Shown piece by piece: positions 1 to 8,113 of a stretch of 64,000 nucleotides of DNA. A model generated the notes under the pieces. It did no database searches, had not been told where the DNA came from, and worked only from the letters and a program-made list of their open reading frames with translations. The DNA comes from Sphingopyxis terrae subsp. terrae NBRC 15098 (GTDB lineage: Bacteria; Pseudomonadota; Alphaproteobacteria; Sphingomonadales; Sphingomonadaceae): NCBI RefSeq assembly GCF_001610975.1, contig NZ_CP013342.1, forward strand, positions 3,840,631 to 3,904,630. Reading direction: 5' to 3'. Position 1 is the stretch's first letter, and each line of letters starts with the position of its first letter. The position numbers and the translations under genes were made by a program.

Positions 1-68
1 TCGCGTCCGGTAAGATTGATAAGAAGACGATCCAAAAAGATCATCAAAAACTCCTAGATTTGGAGTGA
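1..68 (+). CDS. pegE: pegE 3' end (acyl-CoA ligase), cut by the window edge
   Basis: The last 22 codons of an acyl-CoA ligase, ending in the TGA at 66-68. The bases match 6164-6231 of the complete pegE copy, and the catalytic-lysine motif SGKIDKK is present. Because this is the left half of a tandem duplication, the missing 5' part should lie just left of the window, probably in the original pegBCDAE operon (inference). The stop overlaps the GTG of the next reading frame (GTGA). Confidence 0.9.
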   Translation, partial: ASGKIDKKTIQKDHQKLLDLE

Positions 69-259
69 CGCAGATGAATATTCCAGGCTGTCACAATGTG
101 ACTGATTTTCATCGTCTCGCCCAGCGTCGAATTCCATTTCCAGTGTTCGATTATTTTGACGGCGCGGCCGAGTATGAAATCACGCGATGGCGCAACAGAG
201 AGGCTTATGAGAGCTGCGACTGTTCCCCGTCAGCGTTCATGAGACAGATTAGCGGTTGA
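65..259 (+). pseudogene. Remnant of an FMN-dependent alpha-hydroxyacid dehydrogenase (lldD / glycolate oxidase type)
   Basis: A 64-codon frame whose first ~48 residues look like the N-terminus of the L-lactate dehydrogenase / glycolate oxidase family: NVTDFHRLAQRRIPFPVFDY, then DGAAEYEITRWRNREAY. Members of this family are about 380 residues long, so nearly all of the FMN barrel is missing. Homology stops near base 212, just before the inverted repeat at 221-235. The start (GTG at 65, or ATG at 74) overlaps the pegE stop, which suggests the full gene was once translationally coupled to pegE. A small fusion peptide may still be made but should have no catalytic activity. Confidence 0.75.
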
Positions 260-271
260 AGTTTAGGAGGG

Positions 272-318
272 TTTTGGTTCTCGTCGTAGTGACGAAGGAA
301 CGAACATGAGAACCAAAA
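272..318. terminator. Stem-loop between the dehydrogenase remnant and the pegR 3' end
   Basis: TTTTGGTTCTC (272-282) pairs perfectly with GAGAACCAAAA (308-318), and TCGTC/GACGA can pair inside the loop. It lies just downstream of the pegR stop on the - strand and downstream of pegE on the + strand, so it could terminate both convergent transcripts. The stem is AT-rich without a long U-run, so a cruciform or element end is also possible. Confidence 0.45.
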
Positions 319-370
319 GTCGAGGTCGAAGCGCCCTGCCGAGTAGGTTGTAGCTTGAGCAGTGGAATCG

Positions 371-1489
371 CTAGGATGTATTCGCTTTGCGCCAACGACC
401 GGGTGCCATTCCACCGACCCGTTTAAAAGCTCGACAAAAACTACCTGCTTCAGAGTATCCAAGCGTGTAAGCGATCTGCTCTAATGTCATGGTTGATGAT
501 AATAAGAGCTGGCAAGCACGTTCAAAAATAACTTCGGACTGGATTTGTCGAAAATTTGTTTCTTCTGTATGCAAACGACGCCTCAGAGTACTCATTGAGC
601 ACCCTAAAGCTCGACAAATTTCTGGCTCAGTGGACAGCTTTTCATTTGACATCTGCAGAAGCATTTCCTTGACTCTGTTTTTTGTACTTGAGTGGCGCCT
701 TTCAAGGGTGTTGCTCAGCTTGTCCTCTAATCTCATGCGTGACCAACGGTCATCGAATTTCAATTGCATACGAAACAAGCTGCGATTGAATGAAATTGAA
801 TAGTTTTTCTGCCCAAATAGCGTTTCTGTTCCAAACGCCTTTCCAACCTCATCCATATTGTCCGGTCTATCGTTCTTGAATGAAGTTTGGCATGGATATA
901 CTTCGGAATTGGTTAACTCTTGGACCCAGGTAACCAGGGCAGCCATGCCTCTTGTAGCTAGAAAGTGTTGACTGAATGGTGGCAGCTTGTGCCCAAGAAT
1001 CACGAATTTGATGGTGTCAGGATCTCGGACAACGGAAACTTCGTTGATCCACAAAGATATCTTGTAGAATTTGGCGCCAATCGTTAGCGCTTGTTCCAGC
1101 GTGCGGCTAGCCATCATGGCGAAACCTAGTGTTCCATAACAGGTCAGGTGTTGGCGCATTCCCAAAATCACGCCGTTGGCAGGATCATCGTCTATCTCCA
1201 GCAAGTTTTGAATTGCTCGGAGTTCTTGCCAGACCTGAATTTCGCAATATGGGTCTTCAATATCATCCAGATCTAATTCCGTTCCTTTCAGGATTTCGAG
1301 GGCTGGAATGTCGTGTTCGCGCGCGAAATAAACAAGGAGTCTCAACGATGTAACTTGTCGAATATCTGAAAATTCTTTTTTGTATGAGATGTGGGTCATT
1401 TTCGCGTCACCAAAGTTGAGACCACTTGTCTCCGATTGGAGCGGCAATGACAAGACTTCACCTGACTTCGGATCGATGAACTGGGCCAT
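371..1489 (-). CDS. pegR: PegR, AraC-family transcriptional regulator (left copy)
   Basis: A protein of 372 residues (about 342 if translation starts at the internal ATG at 1399). The N-terminal ~220 residues form an AraC 'Arabinose_bd'-like sensor domain (QHLTCYGTLGFAMM, FLATRGMAAL). The C-terminal ~100 residues hold the double helix-turn-helix: STEPEICRALGCSMSTLRRR, then TLEQIAYTLGYSEAGSFCRA. In PEG-degrading Sphingopyxis, pegR controls the peg operon in response to PEG. The paralog at 57968-59014 aligns from around the internal start, so the first 30 residues may be untranslated; neither start has a clear ribosome site. It is convergent with pegE. The copy at 6534-7652 is identical. Confidence 0.88.
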   Translation of the reverse strand: MAQFIDPKSGEVLSLPLQSETSGLNFGDAKMTHISYKKEFSDIRQVTSLRLLVYFAREHDIPALEILKGTELDLDDIEDPYCEIQVWQELRAIQNLLEIDDDPANGVILGMRQHLTCYGTLGFAMMASRTLEQALTIGAKFYKISLWINEVSVVRDPDTIKFVILGHKLPPFSQHFLATRGMAALVTWVQELTNSEVYPCQTSFKNDRPDNMDEVGKAFGTETLFGQKNYSISFNRSLFRMQLKFDDRWSRMRLEDKLSNTLERRHSSTKNRVKEMLLQMSNEKLSTEPEICRALGCSMSTLRRRLHTEETNFRQIQSEVIFERACQLLLSSTMTLEQIAYTLGYSEAGSFCRAFKRVGGMAPGRWRKANTS

Positions 1490-1683
1490 AGGCGCTGACG
1501 GGGAACATTGAGATTGAAGACATTGAAGTGAATAGCGCCTAGTGATCTAGACGCCTTCATTGTTTGTTTTTTGCTGTCGTTCGAAGTTCACAGGTGACAA
1601 CATGGGGTTTGTGGCGTGTGACGTGACCCCCTGATTTTCCTCCAACAGTGATTAGAGTCCGGTCTTGAAGGAAGGACGGACAG

Positions 1684-1950
1684 ATGAAGCGTTTGAGGTT
1701 TTCGGAAGAGCAGATCATCGGGGTGTTGAAGGAAGCGGAGGCGGGCGCGAAGACCGGCGAGCTGGCGCGGCGACACGGGGTGTCGGAAGCAACGATCTAC
1801 AACTGGAAGGCCAAGTATGGCGGCCTTGAGGTGTCGGAGGCGAAGCGGCTACGCTCGCTCGAGGACGAGAACGCGAAGCTGAAGCGGTTGCTTGCGGACT
1901 CGATGCTGGACAATGCGGCGCTGAAGGATCTTCTCACAAAAAAATGGTGA
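1684..1950 (+). CDS. IS407-group transposase OrfA
   Basis: An 88-residue protein with an HTH_Tnp_1 domain ([40 protein letters not shown]) followed by a leucine-zipper-like tail (residues ~55-85). It binds the element ends. The run of seven A at 1937-1943, just before the stop, is a likely -1 slippage site giving the OrfAB fusion; orfB is in the -1 frame. An AGGACGGACAG stretch precedes the ATG. Confidence 0.9.
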   Translation: MKRLRFSEEQIIGVLKEAEAGAKTGELARRHGVSEATIYNWKAKYGGLEVSEAKRLRSLEDENAKLKRLLADSMLDNAALKDLLTKKW

Positions 1951-2855
1951 CGCCCGCCGTTCAGCGGGAAGCGGTCGCCCATCTCCAGGCTTGCCATGGG
2001 ATGAGCGAGCGGCGGGCGTGCCGTGTCACAGGCGCCGATCGGAAGAGCATGCGCTACCGGTCGCAGCGTGGCGACGATGCCGAGGTTCGGGAGAAGCTGC
2101 GCGAGTTGGCGCAGCAGCGTCGCCGGTTCGGTTATCGGCGCCTGCATATCCTGCTGCGCCGGGAGGGCGTGATGATCAACAGGAAGAAGACCCAGCGCCT
2201 GTATCGAGAGGAGGGGCTGATGGTCCGACGAAGACGCAACCGGCGCCGGGCGATCGGTGCGCGGGCGCCCGCACCGGTGCTCGCGCTGCCGAACCAGCGG
2301 TGGAGCCTCGACTTTGTGCATGATCAGATGGCGTCAGGTCGGCGGTTCCGGGTGCTCAACATCGTGGACGATGTCACGCGGGAGTGCCTGCGCGCGGTGC
2401 CCGACACGTCGATCTCCGGGCGCCGGGTCGTGCGCGAGCTCAGCGATCTGATCGAGGAGCGCGGCAGACCGGGGATGATCGTCAGCGACAATGGGACCGA
2501 GCTGACATCGAACGCGGTGCTCGCATGGTGCGGTGAGGTCGGGGTCGAGTGGCATTATATCGCGCCGGGCAAGCCGATGCAGAACGGCTATGTCGAGAGC
2601 TTCAATGGCCGGATGCGCGATGAGCTTCTGAACGAGACGCTGTTCCTCGACCTCGATCATGCCCGCACAGTGATCGCGGCCTGGGCCGAAGATTACAACC
2701 AGGCGCGGCCACACTCGGCCCTTGGATATGAGACACCGGCGGCGTTCGCCGCCGAACTGCATAAGCAATGGCCTGTGCAGCTACGCCCTTCGGGCTCCGC
2801 TGCACAGGCCATTGCTTACACTGCGCTCATGCGCAACAAAGCTGCTGGGCTCTAA
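1944..2855 (+). CDS. IS407-group transposase OrfB (DDE integrase)
   Basis: A 303-residue catalytic part of the transposase. It contains an HTH_21-like region ([17 protein letters not shown]) and an rve integrase core with [10 protein letters not shown] (first D), [13 protein letters not shown] (second D) and [19 protein letters not shown] (E). It overlaps orfA by 7 bp and is probably expressed as a frameshift fusion. The C-terminal ~30 residues beyond PAAFAAELH come from the palindrome-rich end of the element. Confidence 0.92.
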   Translation: MVTPAVQREAVAHLQACHGMSERRACRVTGADRKSMRYRSQRGDDAEVREKLRELAQQRRRFGYRRLHILLRREGVMINRKKTQRLYREEGLMVRRRRNRRRAIGARAPAPVLALPNQRWSLDFVHDQMASGRRFRVLNIVDDVTRECLRAVPDTSISGRRVVRELSDLIEERGRPGMIVSDNGTELTSNAVLAWCGEVGVEWHYIAPGKPMQNGYVESFNGRMRDELLNETLFLDLDHARTVIAAWAEDYNQARPHSALGYETPAAFAAELHKQWPVQLRPSGSAAQAIAYTALMRNKAAGL

Positions 2856-3901
2856 TCCCCGCTGGTGGAAACCAGGGGGTCACGTCACGTGCTTTCGCAC
2901 GGGGTTATAGAATTTCGATGTAGTCGAACTCATCCTGCCGAGCTTCTGCGCGGGTTTTTTATGTCCGCCTTCGGATCCGTTCGCGTTTGAGCAGGTTAAG
3001 GAAGCTCTCAGCGAACGCATTATCATGGCAGTTCCCGCGCCTGCCCATTGAGTGCTTGAGATTGTGGGCATGGAGGAGCCAGGTTCATTCGCGGGAGATA
3101 AACTGTGAGCCCTGATGGAGTGGATCAGAACTACGTTCTTCGGCTTTCTGCGCCACACCGCTATCAGCAGTGCCTGGCAGACCAGATCAGCGGTCTGCCG
3201 ACTTTGTATCTGCCAACCAACCACCGCCGTGAATAGAGATCGATCACCACTGAGAGGTAAGCGAAGCCCTCATGCGTTCTGATGAAGGTGGTGTCTGTTA
3301 CCCATGCTGCGTCGGACGCTGACACTGCAAACTGGCGATCCAACGTATTGTCGATCACAACTGATGGCGTGCCACAATAGCTGTCTGGACGCCGCTTATA
3401 GCCAACTTGAGCTTTGATCCCGGCTTGCCATGCAAGGCGAGCCACACGGTTGGGACAGCTCTGCTCACCCTGATCAAGCAGAACATCATGCAGATGCGGT
3501 TGCCGTACACCCTGCCACTCTTCCCGTGCCTCGTGGATGAGCTTGGTCTGTCGGGCATCTTCCTGCGCCCTCTGAATCAACTTATGAGACCTGACCCTGG
3601 CTGGGAAGTGTCTCGGGATCGACGCTGGAGCCAGACATGCAACGGTTCCTAACAACGAATCACTTCGCAGGCAGCGACCGCGAGCAGTTGAATTGGCTGA
3701 TGGGCTTCTCGCGCCTGAACATGAGGCCTGTAGCAGCCCGCAATAGCCGAGGTTCTTGTCTGAATTTTCCAATCCAAGGGAGATCCCGGCCGCGCACGAA
3801 GTTGAATGAATCTGTCAAAAAACTGACTTCAATGGCAATAGAATAGGTTCGTCGACCCGTTAACTTCTGGTGCTCAAACTGATTTCTGAGGGCATTGAAT
3901 C

Positions 3902-4330
3902 ATGACTGAGCAAGCTGGCTACTATGGTAAGAGGCGCAAATGGCATAGCTGGGGATACGAAGACGAGGTCATTTCCCAGGCTGAGGTCAAGGAAATGGCC
4001 GTTCGCGTTGGCAAACGCCTGGGCATTGATGAGCCGGTGGTCTTGTCTGATCCAACGCTCGAGGAAATCGAGTTGAGGGAATCGCGGATCTCCATCCCTG
4101 CTTCCTTGTCGTCTTTTTGTAATTCAGACAAATGGGATCGCGTTTCTCATTCCTACGGCAAGAGCTTCAAGGACCTGACGCGCATTTTTCGGCGAGATTT
4201 TACCAATCCGCCTGATGTGGATGCCTCGATCATGCCTTCTATTGTATCGGGAAACACAAATGCGCCTACCATCATGATCGGCGAAAAAGGGGCGCAAATG
4301 ATACTCGATGAAGCCGAATCTTACACCTAG
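3902..4330 (+). pseudogene. PCDH-PegA chimeric frame at the duplication junction
   Basis: Residues 1-106 equal the N-terminus of PEG-carboxylate dehydrogenase (as at 10065). From residue 107 the sequence is the C-terminus of a GMC alcohol dehydrogenase, starting [16 protein letters not shown]. That part matches the end of the paralog at 59244-60839 and should be pegA. The fusion keeps the frame and gives 142 codons. It lacks most of the FAD-binding part of PCDH and the whole dinucleotide-binding part of PegA, so enzymatic activity is unlikely. Its importance is positional: the PCDH 5' region now lies upstream of a second pegE. Confidence 0.93.
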
Positions 4331-4560
4331 CGCAATCGATCAACCAGGCGTCCATCCAGAATTGATGCAAGCTGAAGGAACGCCCCGGTGTGCAATGCGC
4401 GCCGCAGATCAGGCTTGAGGACAATGTGCAGACGCCGGGTGTGGAGTTGAACGCTGGAAGGTCGTGATCGTGTGGGCGCAATCACAGACACCAGGTTAGC
4501 GTATTAGTCTTGTGCCGATTTGAGCAAAAGTTGCAGCGAAGGATTAGAAAGGTTGGGATC

Positions 4561-6231
4561 GTGGATAGGGCAAGAGCTATTGCAAAACTTACGGCACCCG
4601 GAAGAAAGTATGAACTGCAAAATGTCTGTGTGAATGGAAACGAGGTAAAGTGGTTCGTAAACGCACCCACCTCGCTCAGACAGCTGATTAGCGAAGCGCG
4701 CTGCGAGAAGACATTTTTTGTCTATAATGATGAGCGCTACACGTTTGAGGAATTCTATCAGCGTGCGTCAAATCTGGGCAGACGCCTGATCGATGACTAT
4801 GGAGTCAAACCTGGCGACCGGGTCGCAATTGGCCTTCGCAACTACCCTGAATGGGCGCTCGCATTTGCGGCGATAACTTCTATCGGAGGGATCGTCGCGG
4901 GGCTCAATGCATGGTGGGAATCGGACGAGCTTGAGTATGGCATTAGGCATATCGGGGCAAAGGTGGCCATAGTCGACCAGGAACGGCTTGACAGAGTCAA
5001 ACTCCAAAGTGGTCTTGATTTTCTGACTCTTATTTCGGTCCGTTCAGAGCCATGTGACCGTGCCACACCCATCGATCAGCTTCTGCGTCAGCACGGCGAG
5101 CTTCCCGATATCCAAATCGAACCCGATGATGATGCGGTCATCTTGTTTACATCGGGATCGACTGGCCACCCCAAAGGGTCCGTCTCGACGCACCGCAACA
5201 TCATTGCGGCGCTCTTGTCCTGGGAGCTTGATCTGGCAGTTTTGGCAACAATCCACGGTGGCGCGCCCAAAGGGCAATCGAAGCCGCATTATCCGGACGC
5301 AGCCTTGCTTGGCATGCCGCTTTTTCACGTCAACGGACTTCTTGCTGTATTGCTGACCAGTTTCCGCAGAAAGCGGAAGACTGTTGCGATGTACAAATGG
5401 GACCCGAATGTCGCTGTCGAGTTGGTTGAGGCAGAAAAAATTGTCAGCTTTGTTGGAACGCCCGCAATGACGGGAGACATTATGCTGGCGGCGCAAAAGC
5501 AGGATAAAGATGTGAGCAGCTTGCTCGCCGTGGGTGGCGGCGGATCGGCGCGCGCTGAATCTCAAGTGAAGGGCATTGACGAGACATTCAAGAATGCAAA
5601 GCCGTACACCGGATGGGGGATGACTGAAACCAACTCGATCGGCACGTCGATCGGTGGCGAAGAATATCTAATGCGACCATCCAGTTCGGGCAGGGTGAGC
5701 GCGGTTCTTGAGCTCGGAATTGTTGACAGCGACGATAACTTTGTAAAGGCCGGAGAGCGCGGAGAATTGCTTGTTCGAGGAACCTCGGTGATTCACAAAT
5801 ATTGGGACCGACCAGATTCGAGCGGCGATTTTCTGGAAGGTGGTTGGTTCAGGACGGGAGATATCGCTTATCTCGACGAAGATGGATATCTCTACATCGT
5901 AGATCGGTTGAAACAGATCATCATTCGGGGTGGTGAAAATATCGGTTGCGCCGAGGTGGAATCGGCAATGTTAAACGATCCGGCAATTATTGAGGTCAGC
6001 GTTTACGGCGTAGCCGACCAAAGGCTGGGCGAGGATGTTGCGGCGACAATATATGTTGATCGGGAAGTAGACGTCGACGCCATAAGATCAAATCTGAAGC
6101 TCAAGATTGCCGGTTTCAAAATCCCAAAGCACATCCGGGTCACAACCGAGCCATTGGTTCGTATCGCGTCCGGTAAGATTGATAAGAAGACGATCCAAAA
6201 AGATCATCAAAAACTCCTAGATTTGGAGTGA
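4561..6231 (+). CDS. pegE: PegE, PEG-carboxylate acyl-CoA ligase (complete copy)
   Basis: An ANL-superfamily AMP-forming ligase of 556 residues. It has the P-loop FTSGSTGHPKG (~195-205), GWGMTETNSIG, the hinge motif GWFRTGDIAYLDEDGYLY, DRLKQIIIRGGENIG and the catalytic lysine in SGKIDKK (~536-542). In the peg pathway it activates PEG-carboxylate to its CoA thioester. The open frame starts at 4510, but the GTG at 4561 is preferred: it aligns with the start of the paralog at 61113 and follows a GAAAGG sequence. Upstream are a pegA 3' end (stop at 4330) and 230 bp of spacer. This copy lies behind the PCDH promoter region instead of the pegB promoter. Confidence 0.92.
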   Translation: MDRARAIAKLTAPGRKYELQNVCVNGNEVKWFVNAPTSLRQLISEARCEKTFFVYNDERYTFEEFYQRASNLGRRLIDDYGVKPGDRVAIGLRNYPEWALAFAAITSIGGIVAGLNAWWESDELEYGIRHIGAKVAIVDQERLDRVKLQSGLDFLTLISVRSEPCDRATPIDQLLRQHGELPDIQIEPDDDAVILFTSGSTGHPKGSVSTHRNIIAALLSWELDLAVLATIHGGAPKGQSKPHYPDAALLGMPLFHVNGLLAVLLTSFRRKRKTVAMYKWDPNVAVELVEAEKIVSFVGTPAMTGDIMLAAQKQDKDVSSLLAVGGGGSARAESQVKGIDETFKNAKPYTGWGMTETNSIGTSIGGEEYLMRPSSSGRVSAVLELGIVDSDDNFVKAGERGELLVRGTSVIHKYWDRPDSSGDFLEGGWFRTGDIAYLDEDGYLYIVDRLKQIIIRGGENIGCAEVESAMLNDPAIIEVSVYGVADQRLGEDVAATIYVDREVDVDAIRSNLKLKIAGFKIPKHIRVTTEPLVRIASGKIDKKTIQKDHQKLLDLE

Positions 6232-6422
6232 CGCAGATGAATATTCCAGGCTGTCACAATGTGACTGATTTTCATCGTCTCGCCCAGCGTCGAATTCCAT
6301 TTCCAGTGTTCGATTATTTTGACGGCGCGGCCGAGTATGAAATCACGCGATGGCGCAACAGAGAGGCTTATGAGAGCTGCGACTGTTCCCCGTCAGCGTT
6401 CATGAGACAGATTAGCGGTTGA
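6228..6422 (+). pseudogene. Alpha-hydroxyacid dehydrogenase remnant (right copy)
   Basis: Identical to the remnant at 65-259. It is coupled to the complete pegE by the GTGA overlap at 6228-6231. Confidence 0.75.
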
Positions 6423-6434
6423 AGTTTAGGAGGG

Positions 6435-6481
6435 TTTTGGTTCTCGTCGTAGTGACGAAGGAACGAACATGAGAACCAAAA
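6435..6481. terminator. Stem-loop downstream of pegE and pegR (right copy)
   Basis: Copy of the 11-bp perfect stem at 272-318, placed between the convergent pegE and pegR genes. Confidence 0.45.
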
Positions 6482-6533
6482 GTCGAGGTCGAAGCGCCCT
6501 GCCGAGTAGGTTGTAGCTTGAGCAGTGGAATCG

Positions 6534-7652
6534 CTAGGATGTATTCGCTTTGCGCCAACGACCGGGTGCCATTCCACCGACCCGTTTAAAAGCTCGACAA
6601 AAACTACCTGCTTCAGAGTATCCAAGCGTGTAAGCGATCTGCTCTAATGTCATGGTTGATGATAATAAGAGCTGGCAAGCACGTTCAAAAATAACTTCGG
6701 ACTGGATTTGTCGAAAATTTGTTTCTTCTGTATGCAAACGACGCCTCAGAGTACTCATTGAGCACCCTAAAGCTCGACAAATTTCTGGCTCAGTGGACAG
6801 CTTTTCATTTGACATCTGCAGAAGCATTTCCTTGACTCTGTTTTTTGTACTTGAGTGGCGCCTTTCAAGGGTGTTGCTCAGCTTGTCCTCTAATCTCATG
6901 CGTGACCAACGGTCATCGAATTTCAATTGCATACGAAACAAGCTGCGATTGAATGAAATTGAATAGTTTTTCTGCCCAAATAGCGTTTCTGTTCCAAACG
7001 CCTTTCCAACCTCATCCATATTGTCCGGTCTATCGTTCTTGAATGAAGTTTGGCATGGATATACTTCGGAATTGGTTAACTCTTGGACCCAGGTAACCAG
7101 GGCAGCCATGCCTCTTGTAGCTAGAAAGTGTTGACTGAATGGTGGCAGCTTGTGCCCAAGAATCACGAATTTGATGGTGTCAGGATCTCGGACAACGGAA
7201 ACTTCGTTGATCCACAAAGATATCTTGTAGAATTTGGCGCCAATCGTTAGCGCTTGTTCCAGCGTGCGGCTAGCCATCATGGCGAAACCTAGTGTTCCAT
7301 AACAGGTCAGGTGTTGGCGCATTCCCAAAATCACGCCGTTGGCAGGATCATCGTCTATCTCCAGCAAGTTTTGAATTGCTCGGAGTTCTTGCCAGACCTG
7401 AATTTCGCAATATGGGTCTTCAATATCATCCAGATCTAATTCCGTTCCTTTCAGGATTTCGAGGGCTGGAATGTCGTGTTCGCGCGCGAAATAAACAAGG
7501 AGTCTCAACGATGTAACTTGTCGAATATCTGAAAATTCTTTTTTGTATGAGATGTGGGTCATTTTCGCGTCACCAAAGTTGAGACCACTTGTCTCCGATT
7601 GGAGCGGCAATGACAAGACTTCACCTGACTTCGGATCGATGAACTGGGCCAT
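6534..7652 (-). CDS. pegR: PegR, AraC-family regulator (right copy)
   Basis: Identical in protein sequence to 371-1489. Two copies of the regulator lie within 6.2 kb, so the regulator-to-operator ratio differs from a single-copy strain. The alternative start is the ATG at 7562. Confidence 0.88.
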   Translation of the reverse strand: MAQFIDPKSGEVLSLPLQSETSGLNFGDAKMTHISYKKEFSDIRQVTSLRLLVYFAREHDIPALEILKGTELDLDDIEDPYCEIQVWQELRAIQNLLEIDDDPANGVILGMRQHLTCYGTLGFAMMASRTLEQALTIGAKFYKISLWINEVSVVRDPDTIKFVILGHKLPPFSQHFLATRGMAALVTWVQELTNSEVYPCQTSFKNDRPDNMDEVGKAFGTETLFGQKNYSISFNRSLFRMQLKFDDRWSRMRLEDKLSNTLERRHSSTKNRVKEMLLQMSNEKLSTEPEICRALGCSMSTLRRRLHTEETNFRQIQSEVIFERACQLLLSSTMTLEQIAYTLGYSEAGSFCRAFKRVGGMAPGRWRKANTS

Positions 7653-7846
7653 AGGCGCTGACGGGGAACATTGAGATTGAAGACATTGAAGTGAATAGCG
7701 CCTAGTGATCTAGACGCCTTCATTGTTTGTTTTTTGCTGTCGTTCGAAGTTCACAGGTGACAACATGGGGTTTGTGGCGTGTGACGTGACCCCCTGATTT
7801 TCCTCCAACAGTGATTAGAGTCCGGTCTTGAAGGAAGGACGGACAG

Positions 7847-8113
7847 ATGAAGCGTTTGAGGTTTTCGGAAGAGCAGATCATCGGGGTGTTGAAGGAAGCG
7901 GAGGCGGGCGCGAAGACCGGCGAGCTGGCGCGGCGACACGGGGTGTCGGAAGCAACGATCTACAACTGGAAGGCCAAGTATGGCGGCCTTGAGGTGTCGG
8001 AGGCGAAGCGGCTACGCTCGCTCGAGGACGAGAACGCGAAGCTGAAGCGGTTGCTTGCGGACTCGATGCTGGACAATGCGGCGCTGAAGGATCTTCTCAC
8101 AAAAAAATGGTGA
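7847..8113 (+). CDS. IS407-group transposase OrfA (right copy)
   Basis: Identical to the 88-residue OrfA at 1684-1950, with the seven-A slippage site at 8100-8106. Confidence 0.9.
   Translation: MKRLRFSEEQIIGVLKEAEAGAKTGELARRHGVSEATIYNWKAKYGGLEVSEAKRLRSLEDENAKLKRLLADSMLDNAALKDLLTKKW

Larger units (their letters stand above)
221..1507. repeat. 15-bp inverted repeats flanking pegR
   Basis: TGTTCCCCGTCAGCG at 221-235 is the exact reverse complement of 1493-1507. The pair encloses 1,287 bp containing the pegR gene. The inner end lies 3 bp outside the upstream ATG of pegR, and the outer end follows the broken dehydrogenase remnant. I see no target-site duplication next to the repeats. They could be ends of an old mobile unit, operator half-sites, or a trace of a rearrangement. 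Confidence 0.6.
1619..2887 (+). mobile_element. IS3-family, IS407-group insertion sequence (left copy)
   Basis: A 1,269-bp element. Its ends TGACGTGACCCCCTG (left) and CAGGGGGTCACGTCA (right) are inverted repeats that continue imperfectly through TTTTCC/GGAAA. It is flanked by the 4-bp direct repeat CGTG (1615-1618 and 2888-2891), the target-duplication length expected of the IS407 group. It carries overlapping orfA and orfB. The repeat, together with the reading frame that closes up when it is removed, shows simple insertion into the older transposase relic. Confidence 0.92.
1547..3775 (-). pseudogene. Decayed IS3-family transposase (IS51-like OrfB), interrupted by a younger IS
   Basis: The - strand encodes a degenerate DDE transposase, with recognisable blocks AGIKAQVGYKRRPDSY, VVIDNTLDRQFAVSA, WVTDTTFIRTHEGFAYLSVV and SRQTADLV. 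Frameshifts and stops occur near 3220 and 3060. The frame ends YNPVRKHV at 2888. It resumes on the far side of the IS at 1618 as a continuation reading NPMLSPVNFERQQK and stops at 1547. So the younger IS (1619-2887) is nested in this relic. No OrfA or terminal repeats could be found. Confidence 0.8.
1..4219. repeat. Left copy of a 4.2-kb direct repeat (tandem duplication, unit 6,163 bp)
   Basis: Bases 1-4219 recur at 6164-10382 with a constant offset of 6163. All encoded proteins are identical, so the duplication is recent. The identity ends inside the PCDH gene at the sequence cctgatgtg. After that, this copy continues into pegA 3' sequence and the other copy continues into intact PCDH. The left boundary is outside the window. 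Confidence 0.95.
6384..7670. repeat. 15-bp inverted repeats flanking the second pegR
   Basis: Copy of the repeat pair at 221-235 / 1493-1507, here at 6384-6398 and 7656-7670. Confidence 0.6.

Noticed and set aside
1797..2321. Long antisense frames over the IS407-group transposase
   Set aside because: They are mirror frames of high-GC orfB and occur identically in both copies; no independent protein features.
4510..4560. Longer pegE frame starting at 4510
   Set aside because: The extra 17 residues (MCRFEQKLQRRIRKVGI) have no counterpart in the paralog at 61113, and the GTG at 4561 has a suitable upstream ribosome site.
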